Positions 1 to 8,728 of a stretch of DNA of 64,000 nucleotides are shown here, piece after piece. Position 1 is the first letter of the stretch. Every line of letters begins with the position of its first letter. Position numbers and translations under genes: made by a program. The DNA is from Cryobacterium glucosi (GTDB lineage: Bacteria; Actinomycetota; Actinomycetes; Actinomycetales; Microbacteriaceae), in the NCBI RefSeq assembly GCF_004402235.1, contig NZ_SOFS01000012.1, positions 310,001-374,000 of the forward strand. The letters run 5' to 3'. Below the pieces are notes generated by a model. The model made no database searches and was not told the origin of the DNA. It saw only the letters and a program-made list of their open reading frames with translations.

Positions 1-838
1 TGACCTTGTAGCGGGCGTCGTAGCCGCGGACCAGGTCCTCGGTGAGGAGCAGGTGGTGCGGGGTGGCCTCCGCGGTCACGTTGATGCCGCGCGCCTTGGC
101 CCAGCGGATCACGTCGACGGCGCCTGCTGTCGAGACGTGGCAGACGTGCAGGCGGCTCCCGACGTGCTCGGCGAGCAGCACGTCGCGCGCGATGATGGAT
201 TCCTCGGCGACGGCAGGCCAGCCGGCGAGGCCGAGTTCGCTCGAGAGTGCGCCCTCGTTCATCTGGGCCTTCTCGGTGAGGCGCGGTTCCTGGGAGTGCT
301 GGGCGATGACGCCGTCGAAGGCCTTGACGTATTCGAGGGCGCGACGCATCAGCAGCGGGTCGGAGACGCAGAAGCCGTCGTCGGAGAAGACCCGGACCCG
401 GGCGCGGCTGGTCGCCATGGCGCCGAGCTCGGCGAGCCGCTCCCCCGCGAGCCCGAGGGTGACGGCGCCGATCGGCTGGACCGTGACGTACCCGGCCCGT
501 TCACCGAGGGCGAGTACCTGTTCGACGACGCCGGCGGTGTCCTGCACCGGCGAGGTGTTGGCCATTGCGAAGACGCTCGTGAAGCCGCCGATCGCGGCGG
601 CCTGGCTGCCGGTGAGGATCGTCTCGCTCTGCTCGTAGCCGGGTTCGCGCAAGTGGGTGTGCAGGTCGACGAGTCCGGGAAGGGCGACGAGGCCGTCGGC
701 GTCGATCACCGTCGCGCCGGCGTGTGAGAGCGCGGTGCCGATTTCCTGGATGCGACCGCCGAAGAGCAACAGGTCGGTGCGGGTGCCGTCGGCGAGGCTC
801 GCGTTTCGGATCAGATAGCGGGTGGCCGTGTTGTTCAT
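1..838 (-). CDS. pyrC: Dihydroorotase (partial, C-terminus beyond left edge)
   Basis: Dihydroorotase closes carbamoyl-aspartate to dihydroorotate, the third step of pyrimidine synthesis. I translated the open frame directly: it starts with ATG at 838 and runs off the left edge, giving 279 residues of a family that is usually about 430. The metal-binding DLHTHLREPG motif is at residues 58-67, with the two zinc-ligand histidines at 60 and 62. Further on are the family stretches MANTSP and the QHSQEP and CHVS segments, which carry later metal-ligand histidines. The start codon follows the pyrB stop without any gap (TAAATG), so the two genes are translationally coupled within the pyrRBC operon. 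The identification is secure. The missing C-terminus means intactness cannot be judged. Confidence 0.96.
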   Translation of the reverse strand, partial: MNNTATRYLIRNASLADGTRTDLLLFGGRIQEIGTALSHAGATVIDADGLVALPGLVDLHTHLREPGYEQSETILTGSQAAAIGGFTSVFAMANTSPVQDTAGVVEQVLALGERAGYVTVQPIGAVTLGLAGERLAELGAMATSRARVRVFSDDGFCVSDPLLMRRALEYVKAFDGVIAQHSQEPRLTEKAQMNEGALSSELGLAGWPAVAEESIIARDVLLAEHVGSRLHVCHVSTAGAVDVIRWAKARGINVTAEATPHHLLLTEDLVRGYDARYKV

Positions 839-1789
839 TTAGCTTTCCTCCCGGTCGCCCGACATGAGCAGGTACAGTGCCGCCATACGTATCGAAACAC
901 CGTTCGCGACCTGCTCGAGCACGGTCGATGCGGCCGAATCTGCAGCGGCTGAGGAAATCTCCAGGCCGCGGTTCATCGGGCCGGGGTGCATGACAATGCT
1001 AGTCGGCGCGAGCCGGGCGAAGCGCTCATCGTCGAGTCCCCAGCGCCGCGAGTACTCGCGGCTGTTGGGGAAGAAGGCCGCATTCATGCGTTCCTGCTGG
1101 ATCCTGAGCATCATGATCACGTCCGGCCCTGCGTCGATCGCGTCGTCGAGATCGAAGCTCACCGCCGCCGGCCAGCCGGTCATGTCCATCGGGAACAGGG
1201 TGGGTGGCGCGACCATCGTGACGTCGGCTCCGAGCGTCGTCAGCAGCCACAGGTTGGAGCGCGCGACCCGCGAGTGCAGCACGTCGCCGACGATGGTCAC
1301 CGTGACGCCGTCGAGGCCTTTGCCGCGCGACGCGGTTTTGTGCAGGCGACGGCGGATGGTGAACGCGTCGAGGAGCGCCTGGGTCGGGTGTTCGTGGGTG
1401 CCGTCCCCGGCGTTGATGATGCCGGCGTCGATCCAGCCGCTCGTCGCGAGTACCTGGGGGGCACCGGATGCCGGATGCCGGATCACGACGCCGTCTGCGC
1501 CGATCGCGGCGAGCGTCTGGGCGGTGTCTTTGAGGCTTTCGCCCTTCGAGACGCTCGAGCCCTTGGCGCTGAAGTTGATCACGTCAGCGCTCAGGCGCTT
1601 CGCGGCGGCTTCGAAGGAGATCCGGGTGCGGGTGCTGTCTTCGAAGAAGAGGTTCACCACGGTCTTGCCGCGGAGTGTCGGGAGCTTGCGCACCTCGCGC
1701 GTGGAGACATCCGCCATGTCTTCTGCGATGTCGAGGAGCGTGATGGCGTCGTCGCGACTGAGGTCCTTGGTGGAGAGCAGGTGCTTCAT
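839..1789 (-). CDS. pyrB: Aspartate carbamoyltransferase catalytic subunit
   Basis: PyrB joins carbamoyl phosphate and aspartate to make carbamoyl-aspartate, the committed pyrimidine step. The protein has 316 residues, the normal size for the catalytic chain. The carbamoyl-phosphate motif STRTR lies at residues 52-56, followed by [10 protein letters not shown] (the flexible loop), the HPTQ motif at 134-137, and a C-terminal HPGPMNRG block. The start overlaps the pyrR stop in an ATGA arrangement (1786-1789). No regulatory-chain gene (pyrI) is nearby, as expected in actinobacteria, where control is through PyrR. Confidence 0.98.
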   Translation of the reverse strand: MKHLLSTKDLSRDDAITLLDIAEDMADVSTREVRKLPTLRGKTVVNLFFEDSTRTRISFEAAAKRLSADVINFSAKGSSVSKGESLKDTAQTLAAIGADGVVIRHPASGAPQVLATSGWIDAGIINAGDGTHEHPTQALLDAFTIRRRLHKTASRGKGLDGVTVTIVGDVLHSRVARSNLWLLTTLGADVTMVAPPTLFPMDMTGWPAAVSFDLDDAIDAGPDVIMMLRIQQERMNAAFFPNSREYSRRWGLDDERFARLAPTSIVMHPGPMNRGLEISSAAADSAASTVLEQVANGVSIRMAALYLLMSGDREES

Positions 1790-2328
1790 TCTGCGCTCCC
1801 CCCGTCGATGCTCACGAATTCGTCGCCGTCGACCTCGAGGAGGTGCACGTTGATGCGTTCCTCCGTCGAGCTCGGGAGGTTCTTCCCGACGAAGTCCGCG
1901 CGGATCGGCAGCGCCCGGTGGCCGCGGTCGACGAGGACTGCGAGGCGCACGATCGCGGGACGGCCGTGGTCGCCGAGAGCGTCAAGGGCCGCGCGGATGG
2001 TGCGGCCGGAGTAGAGCACGTCGTCGACGAGCACCACAGTCGCGCCGTCGATGCTCGCGGGTACGAGGGTGCGGGACGGTGTGCGGGTGCGGGTGTGGGC
2101 GAGGTCGTCGCGGTACATCGTCACGTCGAGGGAACCCGAACTCACGGGTGCCGCGGCGGGTTCGATCCGCTCGATGATGTCGGCGATCCGCCGGGCGAGT
2201 GCAACGCCCCTGGTCGGGATGCCGAGGATGACGAGATTGTCCGGTCCCCGGTTGGACTCCAGGATCTCGTGGGAGATCCGAGTCAAAGCCCGGGTTATTT
2301 CAGCCTGGTTGAGCACAATGCGTGACAA
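1786..2328 (-). CDS. pyrR: Bifunctional pyr operon RNA-binding regulator / uracil phosphoribosyltransferase
   Basis: PyrR binds pyr mRNA in response to UMP and also has uracil phosphoribosyltransferase activity. The 180-residue protein carries the PRPP-binding motif [10 protein letters not shown] at residues 101-110 and the family segment LGIPTRG near residue 35. The start is a TTG at 2328: a strong Shine-Dalgarno (GGAAGGAGG on the minus strand, about 2337-2345) precedes it by about 8 bases, and the N-terminus [11 protein letters not shown] matches the family. It is the first gene of pyrR-pyrB-pyrC, and the PyrR-type hairpin just upstream implies autogenous control. Confidence 0.96.
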   Translation of the reverse strand: MSRIVLNQAEITRALTRISHEILESNRGPDNLVILGIPTRGVALARRIADIIERIEPAAAPVSSGSLDVTMYRDDLAHTRTRTPSRTLVPASIDGATVVLVDDVLYSGRTIRAALDALGDHGRPAIVRLAVLVDRGHRALPIRADFVGKNLPSSTEERINVHLLEVDGDEFVSIDGGSAE

Positions 2329-2370
2329 AACGAAGGCCTCCTTCCCCGCCTCACCGGACGGTTGTTAAAG
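2329..2370 (-). promoter_or_regulatory. PyrR-binding hairpin in the pyrR leader, abutting the ribosome-binding site
   Basis: On the minus strand the bases at 2361-2346 read CCGTCCGGTGAGGCGG. They fold as a 5-bp stem (CCGUC with GGCGG) with loop CGGUGA, and contain the UCC-G-GAGG pattern known from PyrR-binding loops in Bacillus pyr leaders. The hairpin is directly followed by the GGAAGGAGG ribosome-binding site of pyrR. No run of T follows, so binding would block translation initiation rather than act by attenuation, as described for mycobacterial pyrR. The fold and spacing are seen in the sequence; the regulatory mode is inferred from related systems. Confidence 0.8.
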
Positions 2371-2409
2371 GATGGCTGTTACCGCTGTTCAGCCTAGCAG
2401 CAGCCCCGG

Positions 2410-4110
2410 TCATGCGCGGTTGGGTGGTCCGGTGAGTACCTGGTGGGCGCGGTGCCGGTTCGGTGGCCGCCAGAGCCGTTGCGGATCGATCAACCCAGGG
2501 GCCCGCACTTGCGGTGAGCCTTTCACCATGCGGATCTCCCACCCCGAGGTGTCGATCGTGTGGTGGTGGAACCAGCAGAGTAAGACACCGTTGTCGACGT
2601 TGGTCGGGCCGTCTTTCGCCCAGGGCTTCACGTGGTGTACTTCGGCCCAGTGAGCCGGGGCTTTGCAGCCGGGGATGATGCAGCCGCCGTCCCGGGCGGT
2701 GATCGCCCGGCGTTGCGCCCGGTTGAAGTACCGTCGTTCCGGACCGAGCTTGAGCACCTCGTTGTGCTCGCCGAAGAGGACCCCTTGGAAGCCGCCGTCG
2801 CAGATGCGCTGGTGCACCGTCTTCAAAGACACGGGGGCCTCGACGCCGTCGATCCACCCCACCCCGACCCCGGAGGCGAGGTCCGCTGCATTCACGTGCA
2901 CCATTACCGTCGGCGCTGACCCGCCCATCGACGGGGTGTCCTCGTCCCGGGCGGCGTGCTCGAACAACGCCCGGAGGATGTCCGCGCGTTTCTCCCCACT
3001 CGTGCGGGTGTCCGCGCGCCGCTCCCGGAGCTCTGCTTCGATCACGTCCAGATCCGGGCCCGTGTCGGCGCCGGTACCCGCGGTCTCGGCGCCGGGGATC
3101 AGCTGCCCCGAATCCATCAGGGCCTGCTCCTCGGCGGTGGGGAATGCGGGCCGGGAATGGAAGCTCAGGAAGGCGTCGAACATCGTGTTCATGATCCCGA
3201 ACAGTTCCGGTGTCACTCCACCCTTCACTGGATACAACCCGTTCTTGAGTTGTCCGAAGCCGATGTTGGATTTCGCCTCGAAAATGTCCTCCTGGGGCAG
3301 TATCCCGTCGGGGTCCAGGGCCGCCTGCCACTGAGCGACCATGCCCCGGATCAGGTCCGTCGTCACCGGCACACCGGCCCCGGCCAAATCCTCGGTCTCC
3401 GGGGTGATCAGCCCGGCCGCAGAGGCGACCAGGGCCCGCTCCGCCGTGAGCAGGTCATCCGGGGCCACCCGGTGGCTGATCACCTGCAACCCCGCCACGA
3501 TCAACTCCGCCGTCTCCACCCCGATCTCCCCCGCTGCCAGGGCGGCCCCGACGGTCGGGAACAAGGGCGGTAACCAGCTGCTCCCGCCGCACGGCCGCGG
3601 TAACACCGCGTCGCCGAGCTTCGTGCGCCGCTTCACTTCCCGGGCCGAGACCCGCGTCACCCGGGTGAGGACATCCCACGGGCCCGTGCAGCCCATCCGC
3701 CAGGCCAGGCCCTCGCGGCCGAGGACCCGGGCCCGCCGGTCCACATCCGTCGCGGTGCTCACCCGGGCCGCATCAACCGTCCGCCCGATCGCCTCCACCG
3801 TGCTCAGCGCCGTCACAGCTTCTGTGTCGCTGAGCAGCCCGACCGGGATCGCCGCCAGGGCGTCTGCGAGAACCGCCTGCGCCTCGGCGAGCCTTGCGAC
3901 AGCATCCGCATGCACCGACGGCACCGAGCCGGCCAGACCCTCCGCGCCCTCGAAACCCTCGAAACCCTCGAAACCCTCGACAACCGCAACCGGATGGGCC
4001 GACTCCGCCGATGGGGCCAGCTGGTCGCCCGCTGCGGTGGGCTGGTGCCCCGCAGCCCCGGAACCGGGTGTCTGTGGGGTGTGTGACTGGGGATCTGAAG
4101 CTCCTGCCAT
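2410..4110 (-). CDS. DUF222 / HNH endonuclease domain protein (13E12 repeat family)
   Basis: This 566-residue protein has the layout of the actinobacterial 13E12/DUF222 family: a long helical DUF222 region (about residues 60-400) and a C-terminal HNH nuclease domain. In the latter, CIIPGC, the HH pair in AEVHHVKPW, an Asn in VDNG and LCWFHHH (about residues 476-518) form the zinc and catalytic core. These genes are often multi-copy and mobile in actinobacteria; their biological role is not established. The N-terminal part has a low-complexity EGFEGFEGFEGAEG stretch from a 9-bp tandem repeat. The ATG at 4110 is the first plausible start. It stands alone between pyrR and a small unrelated gene. 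Confidence 0.9.
   Translation of the reverse strand: MAGASDPQSHTPQTPGSGAAGHQPTAAGDQLAPSAESAHPVAVVEGFEGFEGFEGAEGLAGSVPSVHADAVARLAEAQAVLADALAAIPVGLLSDTEAVTALSTVEAIGRTVDAARVSTATDVDRRARVLGREGLAWRMGCTGPWDVLTRVTRVSAREVKRRTKLGDAVLPRPCGGSSWLPPLFPTVGAALAAGEIGVETAELIVAGLQVISHRVAPDDLLTAERALVASAAGLITPETEDLAGAGVPVTTDLIRGMVAQWQAALDPDGILPQEDIFEAKSNIGFGQLKNGLYPVKGGVTPELFGIMNTMFDAFLSFHSRPAFPTAEEQALMDSGQLIPGAETAGTGADTGPDLDVIEAELRERRADTRTSGEKRADILRALFEHAARDEDTPSMGGSAPTVMVHVNAADLASGVGVGWIDGVEAPVSLKTVHQRICDGGFQGVLFGEHNEVLKLGPERRYFNRAQRRAITARDGGCIIPGCKAPAHWAEVHHVKPWAKDGPTNVDNGVLLCWFHHHTIDTSGWEIRMVKGSPQVRAPGLIDPQRLWRPPNRHRAHQVLTGPPNRA
3947..3980. repeat. 9-bp tandem repeat inside the DUF222/HNH gene
   Basis: The unit CCCTCGAAA occurs three times in succession at 3947-3973 and continues for part of a fourth copy. 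On the coding strand it encodes repeating Glu-Gly-Phe. The unit is a multiple of three, so copy-number change by slippage would lengthen or shorten the linker without a frameshift. Confidence 0.9.
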
Positions 4111-4220
4111 ACCCCGATTCTACGCCGAATCGAACACAAAGACGAGACTTACTCACATAATTTTGTGCTTCTCATTCCGAGTTTCACACCTGAAGACGGT
4201 TGATTCTCCTGCCCGTGGTT

Positions 4221-4311
4221 CCGAATTCAGGAGATCCGCCCGGGCGGGTAACTCGGGTCCGCGGACCAGTGCAGCCGATCCGACCCGGCCGCACGGAACT
4301 CCTGAGTTCGG
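4221..4311. repeat. Inverted repeat in intergenic DNA
   Basis: CCGAATTCAGGAG at 4221-4233 and CTCCTGAGTTCGG at 4299-4311 are inverted copies matching at 12 of 13 positions, separated by 65 bases of GC-rich sequence. They lie in the gap between the DUF222/HNH gene and the next small gene. No open frame is enclosed. They could be the ends of a miniature element or a large hairpin; no function is evident. Confidence 0.6.
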
Positions 4312-4403
4312 GACGCTCACCGACGTGCGGAACATCGCGCAGCAGAGGTCCGAGATCCTGTCGGCCGGCTGCGGGAGGGCGCGGAATCGAGTCAGTGAGC
4401 GAC

Positions 4404-4667
4404 TCAGCGGAAGCGGGTCTCCTTGACGAGGCTGCCGTCCCTGGCCCAGGTGCGCCAGACGCCGATCTGGCGGCCGCGGTCGAATTCTCCCGTACGCATC
4501 AGCGTGCCGTCTGTGCGGAACCACTCCCACTCACCGTGGAGTTCGCCATCGAGGGTGCTCCCGCTCGCCTTGGTCTCACCAGTGGCATAGTGGTCGACCC
4601 GCGACGTGGGCGACGACGCGTGCAGACCGTCTGGTGCAGCGGACGACGGGATCGGCTCTGGGCTCAC
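4404..4667 (-). CDS. Small MORN-like / YwqK-family protein
   Basis: An 87-residue protein starting at a GTG (4667). Its core (HYATGETKASG, GELHGEWEWF, DGTLMRTGEF, GVWRTW) consists of repeated short strands with the G-x-x-x-G-x-W spacing of MORN-like repeats, as in proteins annotated as YwqK-family. YwqK is named as an antitoxin in Bacillus, but single small homologues in actinobacteria have no demonstrated role, and no toxin gene is adjacent. The last residues (VKETRFR) end normally. Confidence 0.75.
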   Translation of the reverse strand: MSPEPIPSSAAPDGLHASSPTSRVDHYATGETKASGSTLDGELHGEWEWFRTDGTLMRTGEFDRGRQIGVWRTWARDGSLVKETRFR

Positions 4668-4831
4668 GCCCCCAGTCTGCCAGCCGACGGCTCACGCCGA
4701 CAGTGGCGGAGTGACCTCAACGCCGCCGACCAGTCGGCGACGTGCGGACGGATGCGGACTTCCCGGCTGTTCTAGGCGCCTCCGGCCTGACAGCCCTTTC
4801 TGCCAGGCGGACGTGCCCTACCATCGAGGTC

Positions 4832-5509
4832 ATGGCACTCATCCACCGGGCCCAGCTTCGGCCGTCCAAGCTTGAACTCGTCGAACCCTGGCTGCGGATG
4901 CAGTCCTGGTTCGCCGGCGATCCCTCCGCCCCCCTGACGGCCGTCGCGGCATACCGTTTTGACGATCCGGCGGGTGAGGTCGGCATCGAAACGCTGCTCG
5001 TGCGTGCCGGCGACGGTCCGGTGCTCCAGGTGCCGCTGACGTATCGCGATGCGCCCCTCGAAGGCGGCGACGCCTGGTTGATCGGCACGATGGAACACTC
5101 GGTCCTGGGTCGTCGCTGGACATACGACGCCACCGGGGATCCCACCTACATCGCCGCGCTCGCAACGACCATCCACCGCGGCGGCACCCAGGCCGACGAG
5201 TTCGTCGACGTCGACGGGGACCTCGTCTTCCGGGAGTCCACGGCGACGGTCGCAGGCAGCGGGACCACGGATGCGTCCACCCCGGCACTGTCGTCGACGA
5301 CAGCTCTCTCGACCAGGGACGAGCCCGGTTCGACCGTGGTCGAGGCCGGCTCCCTGCGCCTCGTCGTACTCAGGGTGCCCGGCAGCCCTACTGCGGAGAC
5401 GAGCGTTCTCGCGGCCCGGACGCCCACCGGCGGCGTCCCGGAGCACCTCTCCGGCACCTGGGCCGATCAGCCGCGCTCACGGATCCTGGCCCTGGCCATC
5501 GCACTCTGA
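4832..5509 (+). CDS. CG0192-like / maltokinase N-terminal-cap-like protein
   Basis: A 225-residue protein beginning MALIHRAQLRPSKLELVEPWL, a signature of the actinobacterial family whose members resemble the N-terminal cap of maltokinase (the CG0192-like group). The ATG at 4832 is preceded by a GAGG-type ribosome-binding sequence; upstream in-frame codons lack the family pattern. Typical features present are FDDPAGEVGIETLLV and a segment GTMEHSVLGRRWTYD. No kinase domain or maltose/trehalose gene is adjacent, so it is a stand-alone cap-like domain of unknown function. The middle part (about residues 145-180) is Ser/Thr-rich and probably unstructured. Confidence 0.75.
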   Translation: MALIHRAQLRPSKLELVEPWLRMQSWFAGDPSAPLTAVAAYRFDDPAGEVGIETLLVRAGDGPVLQVPLTYRDAPLEGGDAWLIGTMEHSVLGRRWTYDATGDPTYIAALATTIHRGGTQADEFVDVDGDLVFRESTATVAGSGTTDASTPALSSTTALSTRDEPGSTVVEAGSLRLVVLRVPGSPTAETSVLAARTPTGGVPEHLSGTWADQPRSRILALAIAL

Positions 5510-5657
5510 CCTGCCCGCCTGACCTGCTCCGCCTGGACCACGCCGACACCGTCACCGGGTGTTCACCGAACAGAAGTTGCGGTCGGGCCCGGCACACGTC
5601 AGGATTGTCCCGCGGCAGGCATCCGCTGGCGAAAGCACGTACAGATGAAGGATTTGA

Positions 5658-5864
5658 ATGGACCGGACGGACCTCGTTCAGTTGTTTTCCGTCGTGGACG
5701 CCGGCCCGGCGCGCTGGGAGGTCCGTCACGATGTGACCGATGAACTCGCGGGCATCCTCGAGCGCACGCCGCGCGGGTTCCTGCTGGTCAACGAAGACGG
5801 GCAGCGGATCGGCAGCTTCGACTCGATCGCGAGCGCCCTCGAAGGCCTCTACGCCGTCCTGTAG
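5658..5864 (+). CDS. Small conserved-looking hypothetical protein
   Basis: A 68-residue soluble protein starting at an ATG preceded by AAGGA at a suitable distance. It has a compact alpha/beta-looking sequence (WEVRHD, RGFLLVNEDGQRIGSFDSIASALEGLY) and no membrane segment or metal motif. It follows the CG0192-like gene by 148 bases and converges with the DsbA-like gene. I do not recognise the family. Confidence 0.6.
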   Translation: MDRTDLVQLFSVVDAGPARWEVRHDVTDELAGILERTPRGFLLVNEDGQRIGSFDSIASALEGLYAVL

Positions 5865-5880
5865 CCAGGCCGGATTGCGC

Positions 5881-6945
5881 TCAGGCGCCCGACGACCCCT
5901 CGGTCGTCGACTGGCCGGATCCTGAGCCAGAGTCGAGGAATGCCTCGAACTCACGGCTGTCGGTCAGTCCGCCCGGGTACTGCGCCCCGTCGACGAGCAC
6001 GGTCGGCGTGCCCTGGATCGAATCGATCTCCGCTCCAGGGATGGGCCCGTTGAGGGCGGCATCGGTGTTGGCCTCCGACCACATCTGGTAGTCGCCCTGC
6101 GCGATGCAGGCGGAGATGTCCGTACCGGCCGGCGAAAGCGCAGCGAGTTCAGCGTCAGTGAGGCCCTGGGTGTTCTCCTGCGGCTGGTTCGCGAACAGGG
6201 CCGCGAGGTAGTCGAGGGTCGAGTCCGGAGCGAGTGTTGCGACGCAGGTGAGCGCGGAGGATGCCCTGCTCGAGTAGTACGTGCCCTGGGAGGCCTGGTC
6301 GAGGAAGGTCAGCGCGTGCAGGCGCAGTGTGATCGAGCCGTCATCGACGCGGCTCGCGAGCAGCGCTCCGTTGGTCGCCTCGAACTGGGCGCAGTACGGG
6401 CACATCGGGTCGATGTACTCGTCGACGATCTGGCTGCCGGTGCCGACGGACACGTAACCATCGTCGAAGTGGGCCGCGCCGAGCGTGCCACTCGGCAGGA
6501 GGCCCTGCGAGGCGTCCGGTTCGCTCGTCGCCGAGGTGACCGGCCCGCCGAAGCCGCCGTGCTGGGCCATGTTCAGGAAGACCCGACCGAAGGCCGCAGC
6601 GAACAGGATCGAGAGGACAATGAGGACGGCCGTGGACGCCAGTCCCACGTAGCCGATCACAAGACCCGCGATGGCGAGGCCGCGCCCCCGTTCACCGCGG
6701 CGTGCGATCTGGCCGAGCGCGATGTGCCCCGTGATCACGGCGACGAGGGACACGACGAACGCGGACACGAGAGAGACGATCGCGAGCGTGTTCGTGCGGG
6801 GCACCTGGGGGTACTCCTGCTGCCGGTAGTCCTGCTGCGGGTACGGCTGGAGCGAATCCTGATGCGGCGTTCCCTGCTCGGGGGACGCCGGCAGACCGGA
6901 CTGGTCCGGGTAGGACGGGAACGGCTCTGGATTGTCGTTGCTCAT
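5881..6945 (-). CDS. Membrane-anchored DsbA/thioredoxin-fold protein with DUF4190 domain
   Basis: The 354-residue protein has a Pro/Gln-rich cytoplasmic N-terminus (1-50). A DUF4190-type two-helix membrane domain follows (about 53-75 and 92-118, joined by GQIARRGERGRG). The extracytoplasmic part is a DsbA-like domain: the redox motif CPYC is at residues 182-185 in DPMCPYCAQF, and the cis-proline loop is in GTPTVLVDG near the C-terminus. It probably oxidises or isomerises disulfides in exported proteins; the substrate is unknown. It lies 42 bases downstream of nusB on the same strand and may be read from that transcript or separately. Confidence 0.9.
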   Translation of the reverse strand: MSNDNPEPFPSYPDQSGLPASPEQGTPHQDSLQPYPQQDYRQQEYPQVPRTNTLAIVSLVSAFVVSLVAVITGHIALGQIARRGERGRGLAIAGLVIGYVGLASTAVLIVLSILFAAAFGRVFLNMAQHGGFGGPVTSATSEPDASQGLLPSGTLGAAHFDDGYVSVGTGSQIVDEYIDPMCPYCAQFEATNGALLASRVDDGSITLRLHALTFLDQASQGTYYSSRASSALTCVATLAPDSTLDYLAALFANQPQENTQGLTDAELAALSPAGTDISACIAQGDYQMWSEANTDAALNGPIPGAEIDSIQGTPTVLVDGAQYPGGLTDSREFEAFLDSGSGSGQSTTEGSSGA

Positions 6946-6987
6946 GATCTTCCCCTGGACGAACGGTACGGGACGGTGCGGACGAGC

Positions 6988-7428
6988 CTAGGGTGCTGCG
7001 GGAGCAGCCGACGCCGGCGGGGCCGTCTGCGCGATCCTGCCGAGCAATCCGTTGACGAACCCGGCCGAATCATCCGTCGACAGGATCTTCGCGGCCTCGA
7101 CGGCCTCATCGATCGCGACGGCGTGAGGAACGGCATCGTTGAACAGGATCTCCCAGATCCCGATCCGCAGGATGGCACGGTCGACGACCGGCATCCGCTT
7201 GAGCGTCCAGCCCTGCGAGTAGGTCTCGATGAGTTCGTCGATCTCCTCGCGGTGATCGACGACGCCGTCCACGATCTCGCGCGCGTACAGCCAGGAGGCC
7301 ATCCGCGCGGGTTCGCTCGCGGCCCGCTGCGCCTCGGCGGCGAGCGATTCGGGGATCGTGGTCTGCCGCACGTCGGCGGCGTACAGGATGTCGAGCGCGC
7401 GCTTACGCGCCTTCGTTCGTGCGCTCAC
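6988..7428 (-). CDS. nusB: Transcription antitermination factor NusB
   Basis: NusB acts with NusE at boxA sequences in rRNA antitermination. The 146-residue all-helical protein shows the family pattern: ARKRALDILYAAD at the N-terminus, VDRAILRIGIWEILF in the middle and AIDEAVEAAKILSTDDSAGFVNGLLG near the end. It starts at a GTG (7428) that shares one base with the efp stop, a standard coupling in actinobacteria. The last 15 residues are an Ala/Pro tail. Confidence 0.97.
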   Translation of the reverse strand: MSARTKARKRALDILYAADVRQTTIPESLAAEAQRAASEPARMASWLYAREIVDGVVDHREEIDELIETYSQGWTLKRMPVVDRAILRIGIWEILFNDAVPHAVAIDEAVEAAKILSTDDSAGFVNGLLGRIAQTAPPASAAPAAP

Positions 7429-7988
7429 TAGTTGACGCGGCCGAGGTAGTCACCGGTGCGGGTGTCGACCTTGACTTTGGTGCCCTGTTCGAGGAACAGC
7501 GGGACCTGGATCTGGAACCCGGTCTCCACGGTGGCGGGCTTGGTGCCGCCGGTGGAGCGGTCGCCCTGCAGGCCGGGTTCCGTGTACGTGATTTCGAGCA
7601 CGACGGATGCCGGCAGCTCGACATACAGCGGGTTGCCGTTGTGGAGGGCGATGGTGACGTTCTGGTTCTCAAGGAGGAAGTTCGAGGCCTCGCCGACGAC
7701 GACGTTGGAGACGGTGAGCTGGTCGAAGTCGGAGACGTCCATGAAGACGTAGGAGTCGCCGTCCGCGTACAGGTACTGGAAGTCCTGGCGGTCGACGTTC
7801 TCGGTCTCGATCTTGGCTCCGGCGTTGAAGGTGCGGTCGACGGTCTTGCCCGTGACGACGTTCTTCAGTTTGGTGCGAACGAAAGCGCCGCCCTTGCCCG
7901 GCTTGACGTGCTGGAAGTCGGTGACGGCCCAAAGCTGGCCGTCCATGTTGAGGACGACGCCATTTCGGATATCGGCGGTTGATGCCAT
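7428..7988 (-). CDS. efp: Elongation factor P
   Basis: EF-P binds between the P and E sites and relieves ribosome stalling at polyproline. The 186-residue protein has the usual three beta-barrel domains: a KOW-like N-terminal domain with the loop [14 protein letters not shown] (the modification site in other bacteria is the Lys/Arg at the loop tip), the central OB domain, and a C-terminal OB domain ending in [10 protein letters not shown]. The ATG at 7988 fits the family start. It overlaps the nusB start by one base. Confidence 0.98.
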   Translation of the reverse strand: MASTADIRNGVVLNMDGQLWAVTDFQHVKPGKGGAFVRTKLKNVVTGKTVDRTFNAGAKIETENVDRQDFQYLYADGDSYVFMDVSDFDQLTVSNVVVGEASNFLLENQNVTIALHNGNPLYVELPASVVLEITYTEPGLQGDRSTGGTKPATVETGFQIQVPLFLEQGTKVKVDTRTGDYLGRVN

Positions 7989-8170
7989 GGAAAGCGTTTC
8001 CGTTCATTCAGTTCAGTTAGGAAGGTGCGCGGCCGAATCGGCCTCAAACGAGTGTAGTTGCCCGGAGGCTGAGAGCCAAAGGCGGGCCAACGGGCACTCC
8101 GCAGGTTCGGCCACCCCCTGTCGCGAGTCACGAACGACCGGGGATGGGCACGACCTTCCCGAACGAGCCC

Positions 8171-8596
8171 TCAGCCGAAGCTTTCCATCAGGCGGGACCG
8201 GATCAGGAAACGCACGCCGCGCGGAGCCTCGAGGGAGAAGCCGCTGCCCCGGCCGGGGACGAGGTCGACCGTCAGGAACGTGTGGCTCCAGTATTCGAAC
8301 TGTTCCGCCGACATCCAGAAGTCGACGGTCTGGGCCGTTTCACCGGCCGGCGCGATGTCGAGCCGGCCCAGCAGCACGTCGCGGTCCGAGGTGATGAACT
8401 CCCCGGCCGGGAAACACATCGGCGAACTGCCGTCGCAGCATCCGCCCGACTGGTGGAACATCAGCGGTCCGAACTCGGCCCAGAGCTCGCGCAGGGTGTC
8501 GACGGCGGCCGGCGTGAACTCGACGCGCGGCGTGGTCTCCCCCGGAACCGTGACGGAGGCGATGACCGTGGTTGTTGAGGGCGCTGCTGGCGACAT
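8171..8596 (-). CDS. DUF779 family protein
   Basis: A 141-residue protein with the DUF779 signature: FHQSGGCCDGSSPMCFPAGEF, a Cys-rich patch that may bind a metal. WSHTFLTVDLVPGRGSGFSLE and GVRFLIRSRL follow. The ATG at 8596 is chosen because AAAGG lies a suitable distance upstream; a GTG nine codons earlier is possible. DUF779 genes are typically found next to ExaC-type aldehyde dehydrogenases, as here (the dehydrogenase ends 132 bases upstream). This suggests an accessory role in acetaldehyde or ethanol metabolism, but the biochemical function is unknown. Confidence 0.9.
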   Translation of the reverse strand: MSPAAPSTTTVIASVTVPGETTPRVEFTPAAVDTLRELWAEFGPLMFHQSGGCCDGSSPMCFPAGEFITSDRDVLLGRLDIAPAGETAQTVDFWMSAEQFEYWSHTFLTVDLVPGRGSGFSLEAPRGVRFLIRSRLMESFG

Positions 8597-8728
8597 TGCC
8601 TGGCCTTTCATCGTTCGATTCACGCTCGATGGTCATCGGGCGGGATGTGCACCAACGGTAGTCGAGCTGCGGGACGGCCGAAAGGGGCCACCGGTCGATA
8701 CCGGCGGCCCCCTTCGGCACGATGCCGT

